Assembly (NCBI GenBank): GCA_937883945.1
Contig: CAKZXY010000050.1
Location: 1 to 38,589 of the forward strand
Direction: 5' to 3'
DNA: 38,589 bases
DNA from: an uncultured Clavibacter sp.
GTDB taxonomy: Bacteria; Actinomycetota; Actinomycetes; Nanopelagicales; Nanopelagicaceae
Shown here: positions 7,748 through 15,701 of the stretch, in pieces
How positions within the stretch are numbered: position 1 is the first letter of the stretch
How the letters are laid out: every line of letters starts with the position of its first letter
Program-made: the position numbers and the translations under genes
The notes under the pieces: model-generated
What the model was told of the DNA's origin: nothing
Database searches by the model: none
The model's input: the letters and a program-made list of their open reading frames with translations, nothing else

Positions 7748-9229
7748 ATGCGAAAAGTTAAAGGCAAGACAGACCGAGTAGTTGTGGTTGGCGCGGGTCT
7801 TGCTGGACTTAGTTGCGCTCTTCGATTGGCAGGCGCTGGGCGAGAAGTAATAGTGATTGAGCGGGAAGCTGTTCCTGGCGGCCGTAATGGCCTAATGAGA
7901 AAAGATGGATATTCATTTGATACTGGTCCAAGTGTTTTAACTATGCCAGATCTAATTGCTGATGCTCTGGCATGTGTTGGAGAGAAGATTGAAGATTGGC
8001 TAGAGCTGATGCCACTTAAGCCGCTATACCGGGCTTTTTATGCCGATGGTTCTCAATTAGATGTACATGCAAATACTGAGCAGATGGAAGCAGAGATTGC
8101 AAAAAATATTAGCGCAGATGAAGCTGCTGGATATAGAAGATATGTTGATTTCGTTACTAAGTTATATAAGTATGAAATGAATGACTTTATTGATAGAAAT
8201 ATTGACTCTCCCCTAAATCTACTAACTCCTAATCTTGCTCGTTTGATTGCTCTTGGTGGATTTAGAAAGCTAGCTCCAAAAGTCTCTCAATTCTTAAAAG
8301 ATCCTAGAACTCAACGCGTTTATTCTTTTCAGGCAATGTATGCCGGAGTATCTCCACAGCAGGCACTTGCTATTTATGCAGTCATTGCCTATATGGATTC
8401 AGTTAATGGAGTTTTCTTTCCTAAGGGAGGAATGCACGCAGTTCCAAGAGCGTTAGCGGGAGCTGCCGAGAAACATGGCGTGACTTTCAAATATAACACC
8501 ACAGTGACAAAAGTAGAAAAAATCGGATCTCGGGCAAGTGCTGTAATTACTAGTGATGGCCAGAGAATTGAATGTGATGTTGTAGTTCTAAACCCAGATT
8601 TGCCTGTGGCATGGCGGGATTTACTTGGCAAGACTCCGCTATCTGTTAAGCGACTTAATTACTCGCCTTCCTGTGTAACTATCTTGGCTGGTTCTTCCAA
8701 GAGCTATGATCATTTAGCCCATCACAATATTCACTTTGGCCACTCCTGGGATCTAGTTTTTGACGAGCTAATCACTAAAAGGAAGTTGATGAGCGACCCT
8801 AGCCTTTTAGTAACTCTGCCATCAAAAGATGATCCAAGCCTTGCCCCAAATGGAAAACATAGTTATTACATTCTCTTTCCAACGCCAAATCTTGATGCTG
8901 ATATTGATTGGAAGAAGATGAAGGGCGTTTATAAAGATCAGATGTATGCCACTATGGAGCAGCGGGGCTATAAAGATTTTGCCAATTCAGTTGAGGTGGA
9001 ACATGTAACAACTCCCCTAGATTGGCAAGAGATGGGGATGGAGAGGGGTGCTCCATTTGCAAGCGCACATACTTTCTTGCAAACCGGACCATTTAGGCCA
9101 AGTAATATGGCAAAGGGATATGAGAATGTGGTCTTTACTGGAAGTGGTACCCAACCTGGAGTTGGAGTTCCAATGGTTCTAATCTCAGGAAGACTTGCAG
9201 CAGAGAGAATCGTTGGGCCAGTAAAGTAA
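7748..9229 (+). CDS. crtI: Phytoene desaturase
   Basis: A 493-residue CrtI-type desaturase with the FAD fold RVVVVGAGLAGLS (G15, G17, G20), GGRNGLMRKDGYSFDTGPSV, and the C-terminal TGSGTQPGVGVPMVLISGR. It converts phytoene to lycopene or neurosporene through all-trans desaturations using FAD at the membrane. I chose the ATG at 7748 rather than a TTG at 7724. GGAG sits 8 nt before the ATG, and the earlier start would add eight residues overlapping crtE without family similarity. It is followed by crtB after 2 nt. It is the core desaturase, as opposed to the CrtD-like paralogue at 3718, because it is linked to crtE and crtB. Confidence 0.93.
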   Translation: MRKVKGKTDRVVVVGAGLAGLSCALRLAGAGREVIVIEREAVPGGRNGLMRKDGYSFDTGPSVLTMPDLIADALACVGEKIEDWLELMPLKPLYRAFYADGSQLDVHANTEQMEAEIAKNISADEAAGYRRYVDFVTKLYKYEMNDFIDRNIDSPLNLLTPNLARLIALGGFRKLAPKVSQFLKDPRTQRVYSFQAMYAGVSPQQALAIYAVIAYMDSVNGVFFPKGGMHAVPRALAGAAEKHGVTFKYNTTVTKVEKIGSRASAVITSDGQRIECDVVVLNPDLPVAWRDLLGKTPLSVKRLNYSPSCVTILAGSSKSYDHLAHHNIHFGHSWDLVFDELITKRKLMSDPSLLVTLPSKDDPSLAPNGKHSYYILFPTPNLDADIDWKKMKGVYKDQMYATMEQRGYKDFANSVEVEHVTTPLDWQEMGMERGAPFASAHTFLQTGPFRPSNMAKGYENVVFTGSGTQPGVGVPMVLISGRLAAERIVGPVK

Positions 9230-9231
9230 AG

Positions 9232-10140
9232 ATGGATGAGTTAAGCGCTGCTGGAATCCATGATCCTGAGCTACGCAAATCTTATTTAGAGTGCAAGAGG
9301 CTCAACTCTCTCCATGGAAAAACTTATTACCTAGCTACTCTCCTACTTCCTAAATCAAAGCGACCACATGTGCATGCGCTCTACGGCTTTGCTCGTTATG
9401 CCGATGAGATTGTTGATGATTTAGCCTCAACTCTTACTCATCAAGAAAAGGTAGATGAACTTGGTAGGTGGAGCGATCAGCTCTTATCCGATATTTCAAT
9501 GGGGCGAAGTAGCGATCATGTTGGACGAGCTCTAGTTGATACAGTGCAGCGCTTTAACATTCCAATTTCTTACTTCGAAGCATTTCTTCATTCCATGGCT
9601 ATGGATTTATCAATAACTCAGTATGAAAAGTATGAAGATCTTATGGAGTATGTCTATGGATCTGCTGCAGTAATTGGCCTTGAGATGGTTCATGTTCTAG
9701 GAACAGTTGAGGGCAAAAAATCAGAGGCGCTCATACCAGCTGAGAAGTTAGGAATAGCCTTTCAATTAGCCAACTTCATCAGAGATGTGGGTGAGGATTT
9801 AGAACGGGGGCGAATCTATTTACCAATGGCCGAGCTAGCATCATTTGGCGTAGATCGCGCGATGCTAGAGGCAAGGCAAGTAAGCCCTGAAATCATCCAA
9901 GCGCTCAAGTTTCAGATTGCAAGGGTGCGTCAACTACAGAGCGAGGCAGATGCTGGAATAGAGCTACTCAGCCCCGATGCAAGGGCGTGTATAAAAGCAG
10001 CAAGTGAGCTCTACTGCGGAATTGTTGATGAGGTTGAAAAGATTGATTATCAAATTTTTAATAAACGAGCTAAAACTTCTAATTGGAGACGAGTAAGAAC
10101 TGCCCTTCCTGCCTATTTCTCAGCTCTTGCTTCTCGCTAG
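9232..10140 (+). CDS. crtB: Phytoene synthase
   Basis: A 302-residue squalene/phytoene synthase. The two Asp-rich motifs are DEIVDD (58-63) and DVGED (185-189) inside the conserved NFIRDVGEDLERGRIYLP, and YGFARYADE precedes the first. It condenses two GGPP to 15-cis-phytoene, the committed step of C40 carotenoid synthesis. It is last in crtE-crtI-crtB, and its stop overlaps the convergent crtYd stop by 4 nt. All catalytic residues visible are intact. Confidence 0.94.
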   Translation: MDELSAAGIHDPELRKSYLECKRLNSLHGKTYYLATLLLPKSKRPHVHALYGFARYADEIVDDLASTLTHQEKVDELGRWSDQLLSDISMGRSSDHVGRALVDTVQRFNIPISYFEAFLHSMAMDLSITQYEKYEDLMEYVYGSAAVIGLEMVHVLGTVEGKKSEALIPAEKLGIAFQLANFIRDVGEDLERGRIYLPMAELASFGVDRAMLEARQVSPEIIQALKFQIARVRQLQSEADAGIELLSPDARACIKAASELYCGIVDEVEKIDYQIFNKRAKTSNWRRVRTALPAYFSALASR

Positions 10141-10442
10141 TTTCTCTGCACTCCCCTTCTTCCCCAATATATCCACTGTGAGATAACCATAACAATCATA
10201 GAAAATCCAAAGAAGAGATCCTCCACTGGAGCTGAGGCAATTCTCACTCCAACTATTACATCAGGGTCATAGGTAATAATGCCTCTAGATGTCAACCACC
10301 AATTAGTAATAATCTGAAAAAAGAGCATGATGGCATATGCGTTCCAGAAACTCTTTCTTGATAAAACTCTAGATTTAGTTAGATAGAAATCAAAGAGAAT
10401 TACGAGTGGAATTGAGAGAAGGGCTAGTTGGGTGTAGCTCAT
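10137..10442 (-). CDS. crtYd: Lycopene cyclase subunit CrtYd
   Basis: A 101-residue membrane protein with three hydrophobic segments and the lycopene-cyclase-domain motif PVEDLFF (72-78), whose acidic residues are essential in this family. It pairs with the preceding CrtYc, and together they equal the heterodimeric CrtYc/CrtYd-type cyclase of Gram-positive bacteria (CrtYe/f in corynebacteria, CrtYg/h in Micrococcus). Both beta- and epsilon-cyclases exist in this family, so ring type is not certain; beta is the usual outcome of the CrtYc/d branch. The start overlaps the crtYc stop by 4 nt, so the two chains are translationally coupled. Confidence 0.88.
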   Translation of the reverse strand: MSYTQLALLSIPLVILFDFYLTKSRVLSRKSFWNAYAIMLFFQIITNWWLTSRGIITYDPDVIVGVRIASAPVEDLFFGFSMIVMVISQWIYWGRRGVQRN

Positions 10443-10771
10443 TTCTCATCACCATAACTCCAATGAGGCTTTACCCGTCTCACAGCTTCTATGGTCATTA
10501 AGGCTGCAAGAGGAACTACGATAAAGAAGAGAAACTCTTCAAGTGGAATTCCGGCAGGTCCAAATATTCCTACAACCTGCTCGCGATCAAAGAACCAATG
10601 CTTAGAGTTAACTGCGTAATAATCCCAAATCAAAAAGATAGTTGCTGTTGGAAGAATAGCTAGCATCGCACGCTTGATTCTCCGCAATACTCCAACCTTT
10701 AGAAAAATCTCAAGCCAGAATGAGCCGAGAACTGTGAAGGCGAGCATCGCAAAATAACCAAACTTAAGCAT
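10439..10771 (-). CDS. crtYc: Lycopene cyclase subunit CrtYc
   Basis: A 110-residue membrane protein with the motif PLEEFLFF (76-83), the CrtYc counterpart of PVEDLFF in CrtYd, and hydrophobic helices around 5-25, 35-52 and 80-95. It forms the heterodimeric lycopene cyclase with CrtYd in the cytoplasmic membrane, closing a ring on one or both ends of lycopene. It is transcribed away from the pnuT leader. A TAGCAT box lies exactly 6 nt before its ATG, indicating its own leaderless promoter instead of read-through from crtB on the other strand. Confidence 0.88.
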   Translation of the reverse strand: MLKFGYFAMLAFTVLGSFWLEIFLKVGVLRRIKRAMLAILPTATIFLIWDYYAVNSKHWFFDREQVVGIFGPAGIPLEEFLFFIVVPLAALMTIEAVRRVKPHWSYGDEK

Positions 10772-10777
10772 GGGCTA

Positions 10778-10783
10778 ATGCTA
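10778..10783 (-). promoter_or_regulatory. Putative leaderless -10 box of crtYc
   Basis: Minus-strand TAGCAT is followed by 6 nt and the crtYc ATG. It shares its TA (10782-10783) with the plus-strand TATTCT box of the pnuT leader, giving the symmetric A-TGC-TA-TTC-T. Confidence 0.55.
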
Positions 10784-10787
10784 TTCT
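10782..10787 (+). promoter_or_regulatory. Putative -10 box of the pnuT leader
   Basis: TATTCT is followed by 6 nt and then base 10794, which is also the first base of the predicted P1 helix of the riboswitch-like RNA. The agreement between a -10-based start and the folded start supports both calls. Confidence 0.55.
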
Positions 10788-10793
10788 TCTACT

Positions 10794-10878
10794 AATCGGG
10801 AGCCAAAAGTTGGCTGAGAGGACCTCATCGAAGGTCGACCGAAAGACCAGTTCGGTAATGCGAATTGGAAGGGAGATT
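10794..10878 (+). promoter_or_regulatory. Structured leader resembling a TPP (THI-element) riboswitch
   Basis: The 85-nt leader of the PnuC-family gene carries THI-element hallmarks in order. P1 is AATC (10794-10797) with GATT (10875-10878). P2 is CGG (10797-10799) with CCG (10839-10841); it and P1 compete for C10797. P3 is GCCAA (10802-10806) with TTGGC (10810-10814). The conserved CTGAGA follows (10814-10819), then a facultative hairpin GACCT/AGGTC (10821-10836), a GTAATG loop (10855-10860) and a terminal AAGGGA (10869-10874). The P4-P5 arm is unusual: CCAGTTCG (10847-10854) pairs continuously with CGAATTGG (10861-10868). The expected internal loop with its GCG is missing. The ribosome-binding GGGAG (10871-10875) is inside the element, so control is likely at translation initiation. 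TPP is the best guess for the ligand. Confidence 0.6.
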
Positions 10879-10882
10879 ATTG

Positions 10883-11467
10883 ATGTTTACTATTTTCACA
10901 GCTTGGGGCTATGAAGTATCGGCCTTAGAGATAAGCGCAGTTATTACCTCATTTACAGCGGTCCTTCTTGGGGCGCGTGGGGTGAGAATGACCTGGCCTT
11001 GGTATCTCCTTAGCGCATCGCTTTATGCAATCTTCTTCTATCAAGTAGATCTAATTGCTAGCGCGCTGCTCCAATTTGTCTTCATTGGCGCAGCCATCTG
11101 GGGTTGGCTCGGATGGAAGAAATCTGGCGTTCTGCCTAGATATATGAATAATAAGGAAAGAGCGATCTGGCTCTCAGCTTTAGTAGCATCTTGGCTAATT
11201 ACTGCTCCAGCTCTTGAAAACATCGGCGCTGCTGCAACTCTTCCTGATTCCTTCTTGCTTGTCTCAAGCACTCTGGCACAGGCTGTGATGGTGCTACAGA
11301 GAAATGAAACTTGGATTGCCTGGATTGTGATTGATATTTTTGGGACCTATCACTATGCCAATCAAGGCTATTGGTTCACTGCATTGCTCTACGGCGTATT
11401 TACTGTAATCGCCTTCTTTGGGCTAAAGCGTTGGAAGAAGTTATCTAGTAGCGCTAATCCAATCTAA
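10883..11467 (+). CDS. pnuT: PnuC/PnuT-family vitamin transporter, probably thiamine
   Basis: A 194-residue polytopic membrane protein of the PnuC family (SWEET-like fold). Visible are LEISAVITSFTAVLLGARG, then WPWYLLSASLYAIFFYQ, IWGWLGW, and near the C-terminus NETWIAWIVID with YWFTALLYG and GLKRW. PnuC members import nicotinamide riboside; PnuT members import thiamine by facilitated diffusion with trapping by phosphorylation. The TPP-riboswitch-like leader points to thiamine. I chose ATG 10883 with GGGAG 7 nt upstream over a TTG at 10865. The next gene, a P-loop kinase, starts 1 nt after the stop and could be the trapping enzyme. Substrate identity remains inference. Confidence 0.8.
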   Translation: MFTIFTAWGYEVSALEISAVITSFTAVLLGARGVRMTWPWYLLSASLYAIFFYQVDLIASALLQFVFIGAAIWGWLGWKKSGVLPRYMNNKERAIWLSALVASWLITAPALENIGAAATLPDSFLLVSSTLAQAVMVLQRNETWIAWIVIDIFGTYHYANQGYWFTALLYGVFTVIAFFGLKRWKKLSSSANPI

Positions 11468-11468
11468 T

Positions 11469-12038
11469 ATGAACCAGCCATCACTTAGTGAAATCATCGC
11501 AAGTATAAAAAAGGGCAGAGCAATAGGTAATGTTGGACGAATCGTTGCTATTGATGGACCTGCTGGAGCTGGGAAAACAACTCTAGCCAACCGCCTTAAA
11601 GAAAATATCAAAGATCAAAGTATTGAGATTATTCATATGGATGATCTCTATGATGGTTGGCAGAACTCACTAACTCCAGCGCTGGGTAAAGTTTTGGATC
11701 TAAGCATCTGCGCCCCAGTTTCTAAGGGAAAGAGCTTTCAATATAGAAAATATAATTGGATTGAATCAAAGTTCGGAGCTTTACTTGACTTCTCTTTTCC
11801 CAAGATCTTAATTCTTGAGGGAGTGGGTTCAGGTCAGAGGGTTGTTAGAAAGTATCTCGATGAGCTGATCTGGATTGATATCTCTGCTTCGCTTGGTTTG
11901 CAGAGAGTCTTACAGAGAGATGGCGCATACCTTGAAAAAGAGATGGAGATCTGGCAGATGAGAGAGAATTTCCACTTTGTTGCAGACAACACTCGCGATA
12001 GCGCCACTATTCGCATTGATGGAGCAAATTTCATCTAA
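11469..12038 (+). CDS. P-loop kinase of uridine-kinase-like fold, co-operonic with pnuT
   Basis: A 189-residue soluble protein with Walker A GPAGAGKTT (about 31-39), a substrate-side MDDLYDGW segment (about 56-63), LEGVGSGQR, and an adenine-lid region with Arg-rich RVLQRDGAYL. It resembles the actinobacterial proteins usually annotated 'uridine kinase family' or '(d)NMP kinase', whose substrate is not established to my knowledge. It starts 1 nt after pnuT, so it is under the same leader. PnuC-type carriers depend on a cytoplasmic kinase to retain their substrate, so a thiamine or thiamine-precursor kinase role is an attractive inference. A nucleoside kinase is the alternative. Confidence 0.7.
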   Translation: MNQPSLSEIIASIKKGRAIGNVGRIVAIDGPAGAGKTTLANRLKENIKDQSIEIIHMDDLYDGWQNSLTPALGKVLDLSICAPVSKGKSFQYRKYNWIESKFGALLDFSFPKILILEGVGSGQRVVRKYLDELIWIDISASLGLQRVLQRDGAYLEKEMEIWQMRENFHFVADNTRDSATIRIDGANFI

Positions 12039-12041
12039 AAT
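12036..12041 (+). promoter_or_regulatory. Putative leaderless -10 box of pknL
   Basis: TAAAAT starts in the stop codon of the P-loop kinase and ends exactly 6 nt before the GTG of the Ser/Thr kinase. No Shine-Dalgarno is present in the gap. Confidence 0.5.
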
Positions 12042-12047
12042 TCCCAC

Positions 12048-13958
12048 GTGTCAGAGTTAATTGGAGAAATCATCGATGGGCGCTATCAGCTAACCCGCGT
12101 TGTTGGCTCTGGGGGAATGGCAACAATTTATGCCGCGATAGATTTAAGACTTGATCGCCAAGTTGCAGTTAAAGTCATGCATTCACATCTTGCCCAAGAT
12201 GAGCAATTTGTCTCACGATTTATAAGAGAGGCAAAAGCTGCTGCATCGCTCTCTCATCCCAATATCGTTGCAGTATTGGATCAAGGCTGGAATCAAGGTG
12301 GTGCTCCTTGCGTCTTTATTGTCATGGAGTTAATAGAAGGTGCAACGCTTAGAGATTACATAATTGAGCAAGGCGCTCTCTCTGCCGAACGAGCTTTATC
12401 AATTATTACACCAGTTGCAAGTGCGCTTGCTGCTGCACACAAATTGGGAATCGTTCATAGAGATATAAAACCTGAAAATATCTTGGTATCTAAGGAAGGT
12501 CGTATAAAGATTGCTGACTTTGGTTTAGCTAGAGGAGCCTTACTTGGAAATACTATGACGGCTGAATCTAGTGTGATATTAGGAAGTGTTTCATACCTCT
12601 CCCCCGAGCAAGTTCAAAGGGGGGTGGCAGATGCTAGAAGTGATATCTACTCACTTGGAATTGTTCTCTTTGAAATCCTCACCGGAGAAAAGCCCTATCA
12701 GGGAGAAGATCCAGTACAGGTAGCGATAAAACATGTAAACGAACGGGTGCCTGCTCCCTCAACGCTAAAGCCTGGACTCTCTGTAGAGATGGATCAACTG
12801 GTCTTATCAACTACAGATATCGATCCTGATAAACGGCCAAGAGATGCCGTTATATTGCTTGAGAAACTACGTGAACTCTCCGAGAAGCTAGATCCCCGTA
12901 AGAGACAATTAAGTCTAGAACTTGACCTGCCACCACTTGCTATCAAAGAACCAGGAAAAAAAGATGGCGCAAAACGCCTCCGTAGAGATAAAGATCGTGA
13001 AGTAGAAATTCCCAAAAATCAGGAGGCGACCGTGAAAAAAGAGAAGAGTTCTTCAATAGGTAAGAAGGCTTTATCTAAGCGCATTAAGCGCAACCGTCAG
13101 ATAGCAGCTCTGATTGCAATCGCTCTTGGAGTTGGTATTTGGTATGTAATTGTTGGCCCTGGTTCAAAAGTAATTGTTCCATCTCTTGCAGGCCTGACGG
13201 TCAAGGAAGCAAGTAGTGAGTTGGCCGACCTCGGCCTTGATTTAAGAGTAGAGCGCGAGGAATTTAATGAAGATATCCCAGAAGATCGAGTGATTAACTC
13301 AAGTCCTGCTGGGGGTGGCCGCATTTCACCTGATGGAACAGTTGAGGTAACAATCTCAAAGGGTAAAGAGCGTTATATCGTTCCAACTCTTCAGGGACTA
13401 AAAATAGAAATTGCTGAAGGATTAATTACTGATAATAATTTAGTTGTTGGTGAGGTAATCGAAGAGTTCTCAAGTGAGTTTCCCAAAGGCTTTATTATGC
13501 GAAGCAGCCCTGCTGCTGGTGAACGCATAAAGCGCGATAGCCAAGTGACTTTATATCTCTCAAAAGGCATTGAGCAGATAGGGATCTCCAGCTATCAAGG
13601 AAAAAGTGGCGAGCAAGCTCTTAATGAATTGACTGAAGCTGGTTTTGATGTTGAAACTAAGTATATCTTTAGTGAAGATTTGCCAATAGGAGCAGTTGTA
13701 AATCAGATCCCAAGTGGTGGAGATATCGATAAGGGAAGCGTAATAACCTTAACTGTATCTAAGGGATCTCAGTTTGTTTTTATTCCTAATGTCTTCTCCT
13801 TAACTCAAGCCAAGGCCGTTGATACCCTTAAGGACCTTGACTTGAAGGTAATTATCAAGAAAGTTGGTAATAAAAAGATCAAAGTTGTCACCAATATCTC
13901 ACCAAAAGTGGGAGATAAAGTGAAACGTGGCTCAACTGTCACAATCACTGTAGGGTGA
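12048..13958 (+). CDS. pknL: PASTA-domain Ser/Thr protein kinase, PknL-like
   Basis: A 636-residue transmembrane kinase. Kinase domain: glycine loop GSGGMATIY (20-28), Lys42, Glu61, HRDIKPEN (137-144) and DFG (157-159). A basic juxtamembrane stretch of about 300-350 leads to one membrane helix (about 352-369). Four PASTA repeats then fill the outer part (about 373-440, 441-508, 509-573, 574-636), so the sensor faces the cell wall. PASTA kinases sense muropeptides or lipid II and phosphorylate division and wall proteins. Position between MTHFR/GGPPS and class II DAHP synthase matches mycobacterial pknL instead of the pknA/pknB division cluster, so I call it PknL-like. Start GTG lies 6 nt after a TANNNT box. 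Confidence 0.9.
   Translation: MSELIGEIIDGRYQLTRVVGSGGMATIYAAIDLRLDRQVAVKVMHSHLAQDEQFVSRFIREAKAAASLSHPNIVAVLDQGWNQGGAPCVFIVMELIEGATLRDYIIEQGALSAERALSIITPVASALAAAHKLGIVHRDIKPENILVSKEGRIKIADFGLARGALLGNTMTAESSVILGSVSYLSPEQVQRGVADARSDIYSLGIVLFEILTGEKPYQGEDPVQVAIKHVNERVPAPSTLKPGLSVEMDQLVLSTTDIDPDKRPRDAVILLEKLRELSEKLDPRKRQLSLELDLPPLAIKEPGKKDGAKRLRRDKDREVEIPKNQEATVKKEKSSSIGKKALSKRIKRNRQIAALIAIALGVGIWYVIVGPGSKVIVPSLAGLTVKEASSELADLGLDLRVEREEFNEDIPEDRVINSSPAGGGRISPDGTVEVTISKGKERYIVPTLQGLKIEIAEGLITDNNLVVGEVIEEFSSEFPKGFIMRSSPAAGERIKRDSQVTLYLSKGIEQIGISSYQGKSGEQALNELTEAGFDVETKYIFSEDLPIGAVVNQIPSGGDIDKGSVITLTVSKGSQFVFIPNVFSLTQAKAVDTLKDLDLKVIIKKVGNKKIKVVTNISPKVGDKVKRGSTVTITVG
13951..13956 (+). promoter_or_regulatory. 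Putative leaderless -10 box of nfo
   Basis: TAGGGT lies across the last codons of pknL, exactly 6 nt before the GTG of nfo. It suggests an internal promoter for the repair gene in addition to read-through. Confidence 0.45.
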
Positions 13959-13962
13959 TTTA

Positions 13963-14829
13963 GTGCCCAAAGCAGTGAAGAAACCTAGGATTGGTGCTCA
14001 TGTGCCAACTTCAGGTGGAATGGCCAAGCGCGCTATTGAATACGCCAAAACTATAAAGGCTGAAGCTATTCAGGTATTTGCCTCAAATCCCAGAGGTTGG
14101 GCGATGCCTGAGACAAATCATGAGGCTGATCAAGCATTCATTGAAAAAGCGAATGAGCTAGAAATTGAGACCTATGTTCACGCGCCATTTCTTATTAATT
14201 TAGGATCTCCAACCGAGGGCACCTATAAGAACTCTCTTGCATCTACTAAATACTCCCTCAAGCGAGGACGTGAGATAAAGGCTAAAGGCGTAGTAATTCA
14301 CACAGGTTCTGCAGTTGATGAAGGAAATATCAAAAAGGCGTGGAAACAGATCCATGAAGGCATGATGCCAATACTTAACGAACTAGATGACCAAGATCCT
14401 TGGCTTCTACTTGAACCTACTGCTGGTCAAGGTCAATCACTCGTCAAGCGCTTAGAGGATTTGAATAATTATTTTGAAGCCCTTGAGTGGCATCCCAAGG
14501 TTGGTATCTGTCTTGATACCTGCCATGTTTTTGCAGCAGGGCATGACATAAAGAGTAAGGGTGGAATGAGCGCAACTATTGACTTGTTGGTGGAGGTTGC
14601 AGGCGCTGAGCGAATTCAGCTAATTCATGCCAATGACTCTATGGATGTGCTTGGCTCCCTTAAAGATCGCCATCAAAATCTTGGAGAAGGCGAGATTGGC
14701 ACTAAGCCATTTGCAGAACTTCTAGCTCACCCCGCTATTGTTGATGCTCCGCTAATTCTAGAAACTCCAGGGGAAGAGCCCGAGCATGGAAGTGAAGTAG
14801 CGATACTAAAGAAGATGAGGGATAAATAG
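13963..14829 (+). CDS. nfo: Endonuclease IV
   Basis: A 288-residue TIM-barrel AP endonuclease. Motifs seen in order are RIGAHVPTSGGM (9-20), QVFASNPRGW (38-47), YVHAPFLINL, VVIHTGS, LLLEPTAGQG, VGICLDTCHVFAAGHD, IQLIHANDS, KDRHQNLGEG and LILETPGEE, which supply the His/Glu/Asp ligands of the trinuclear zinc site. It cleaves 5' of abasic sites and removes 3' blocking groups. Start GTG. The stop shares one base with the DMT permease start. The gene lies 4 nt after pknL. Confidence 0.93.
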   Translation: MPKAVKKPRIGAHVPTSGGMAKRAIEYAKTIKAEAIQVFASNPRGWAMPETNHEADQAFIEKANELEIETYVHAPFLINLGSPTEGTYKNSLASTKYSLKRGREIKAKGVVIHTGSAVDEGNIKKAWKQIHEGMMPILNELDDQDPWLLLEPTAGQGQSLVKRLEDLNNYFEALEWHPKVGICLDTCHVFAAGHDIKSKGGMSATIDLLVEVAGAERIQLIHANDSMDVLGSLKDRHQNLGEGEIGTKPFAELLAHPAIVDAPLILETPGEEPEHGSEVAILKKMRDK

Positions 14830-15689
14830 TGCAACTTAGATTAGCCCCCTGGGCCCTTCTTGCAGTAGCTGCAATGTGGGGAATTTCCTTTGTCTGGATG
14901 AAAGATATTTTAGATCAGCAAGATGTTTATAGCTTTCTAGATTCAAGATTTATCTTTGCGGCACTGGCTATGATAATTATCAAGCCCAAGGTATTAAAAC
15001 TCTTTACCAAAGAGCTAGTAAGTAAAGGTTTCATCATTGGATTGGCTCTAGGCTCTGGTTATATTTTTCAAACACTCGGTCTTGATCGAACTACTCCTGC
15101 AATAACTGGATTTATCACCGGCCTTTATGTCGTAATAACTCCATTAATTGCAGCTCTTTTACTAAAGGAGCGAGTCACCCTGACAATGTGGGGCTTTATT
15201 CTTTTGGCGGTAGTGGGCCTTGCAGTTCTATCCGTTGAAGGTTGGAGCGTTGGTATTGGAGAGTTTCTAGTATTTATCTCGGCAATTTTATTTGCAGTTC
15301 ATATCATCATGCTTGGTGCTTGGAGCAAGAACTTTGATGCCTACGCCCTAACAGTGATGCAGTTAATCGGCTGCGCCTTCTTATCGGCAATTCCTGCCGG
15401 GATAAATGGCTTTAACCCTCCCCCAGATACTCAAGTTTGGGCAGTGGTTATCTTTACAGCTGTCTTTGCCACAGCGATAGCCTTTGTAATCCAAACTTGG
15501 TCACAGGCTCGAATCTCTACTACTAAAGTTGCGGTGATATTAATGATGGAGGTGGTATTTGCCGCTCTATTCTCATTTGCATATGGAATGGAGCCCTTCA
15601 CTCTTCGTTTAGCAATCGGTGGCACCTTGGTGCTCATTGCCATGCTTGCCATTGTGCAGCCACGCTTTTCATCTCCTAGATCTAGCTGA
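14829..15689 (+). CDS. DMT-superfamily (EamA) permease
   Basis: A 286-residue membrane protein with about ten hydrophobic segments in two EamA repeats. The first begins LAPWALLAVAAMWGISFVWMK, and GLALGSGYIFQTLGLDRTTPAITGFITGLYVVITPL is the typical end of repeat 1. The second repeat shows VIQTWSQARISTTKVAVILMMEVVFAALFS. EamA permeases export or import amino acids, nucleosides or other metabolites; the substrate cannot be called. It starts GTG, one base overlapping nfo. The following threonine aldolase (12 nt) hints at amino-acid-related transport, but only weakly. Confidence 0.85.
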   Translation: MQLRLAPWALLAVAAMWGISFVWMKDILDQQDVYSFLDSRFIFAALAMIIIKPKVLKLFTKELVSKGFIIGLALGSGYIFQTLGLDRTTPAITGFITGLYVVITPLIAALLLKERVTLTMWGFILLAVVGLAVLSVEGWSVGIGEFLVFISAILFAVHIIMLGAWSKNFDAYALTVMQLIGCAFLSAIPAGINGFNPPPDTQVWAVVIFTAVFATAIAFVIQTWSQARISTTKVAVILMMEVVFAALFSFAYGMEPFTLRLAIGGTLVLIAMLAIVQPRFSSPRSS

Positions 15690-15701
15690 GATACTAAGGA
15701 G

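Noticed and set aside
10821..10836. GACCT/AGGTC hairpin as an independent transcription terminator for crtB or crtYc
   Set aside because: It lies within the structured leader of pnuT, has no T tract, and fits the facultative stem of the THI-type element.
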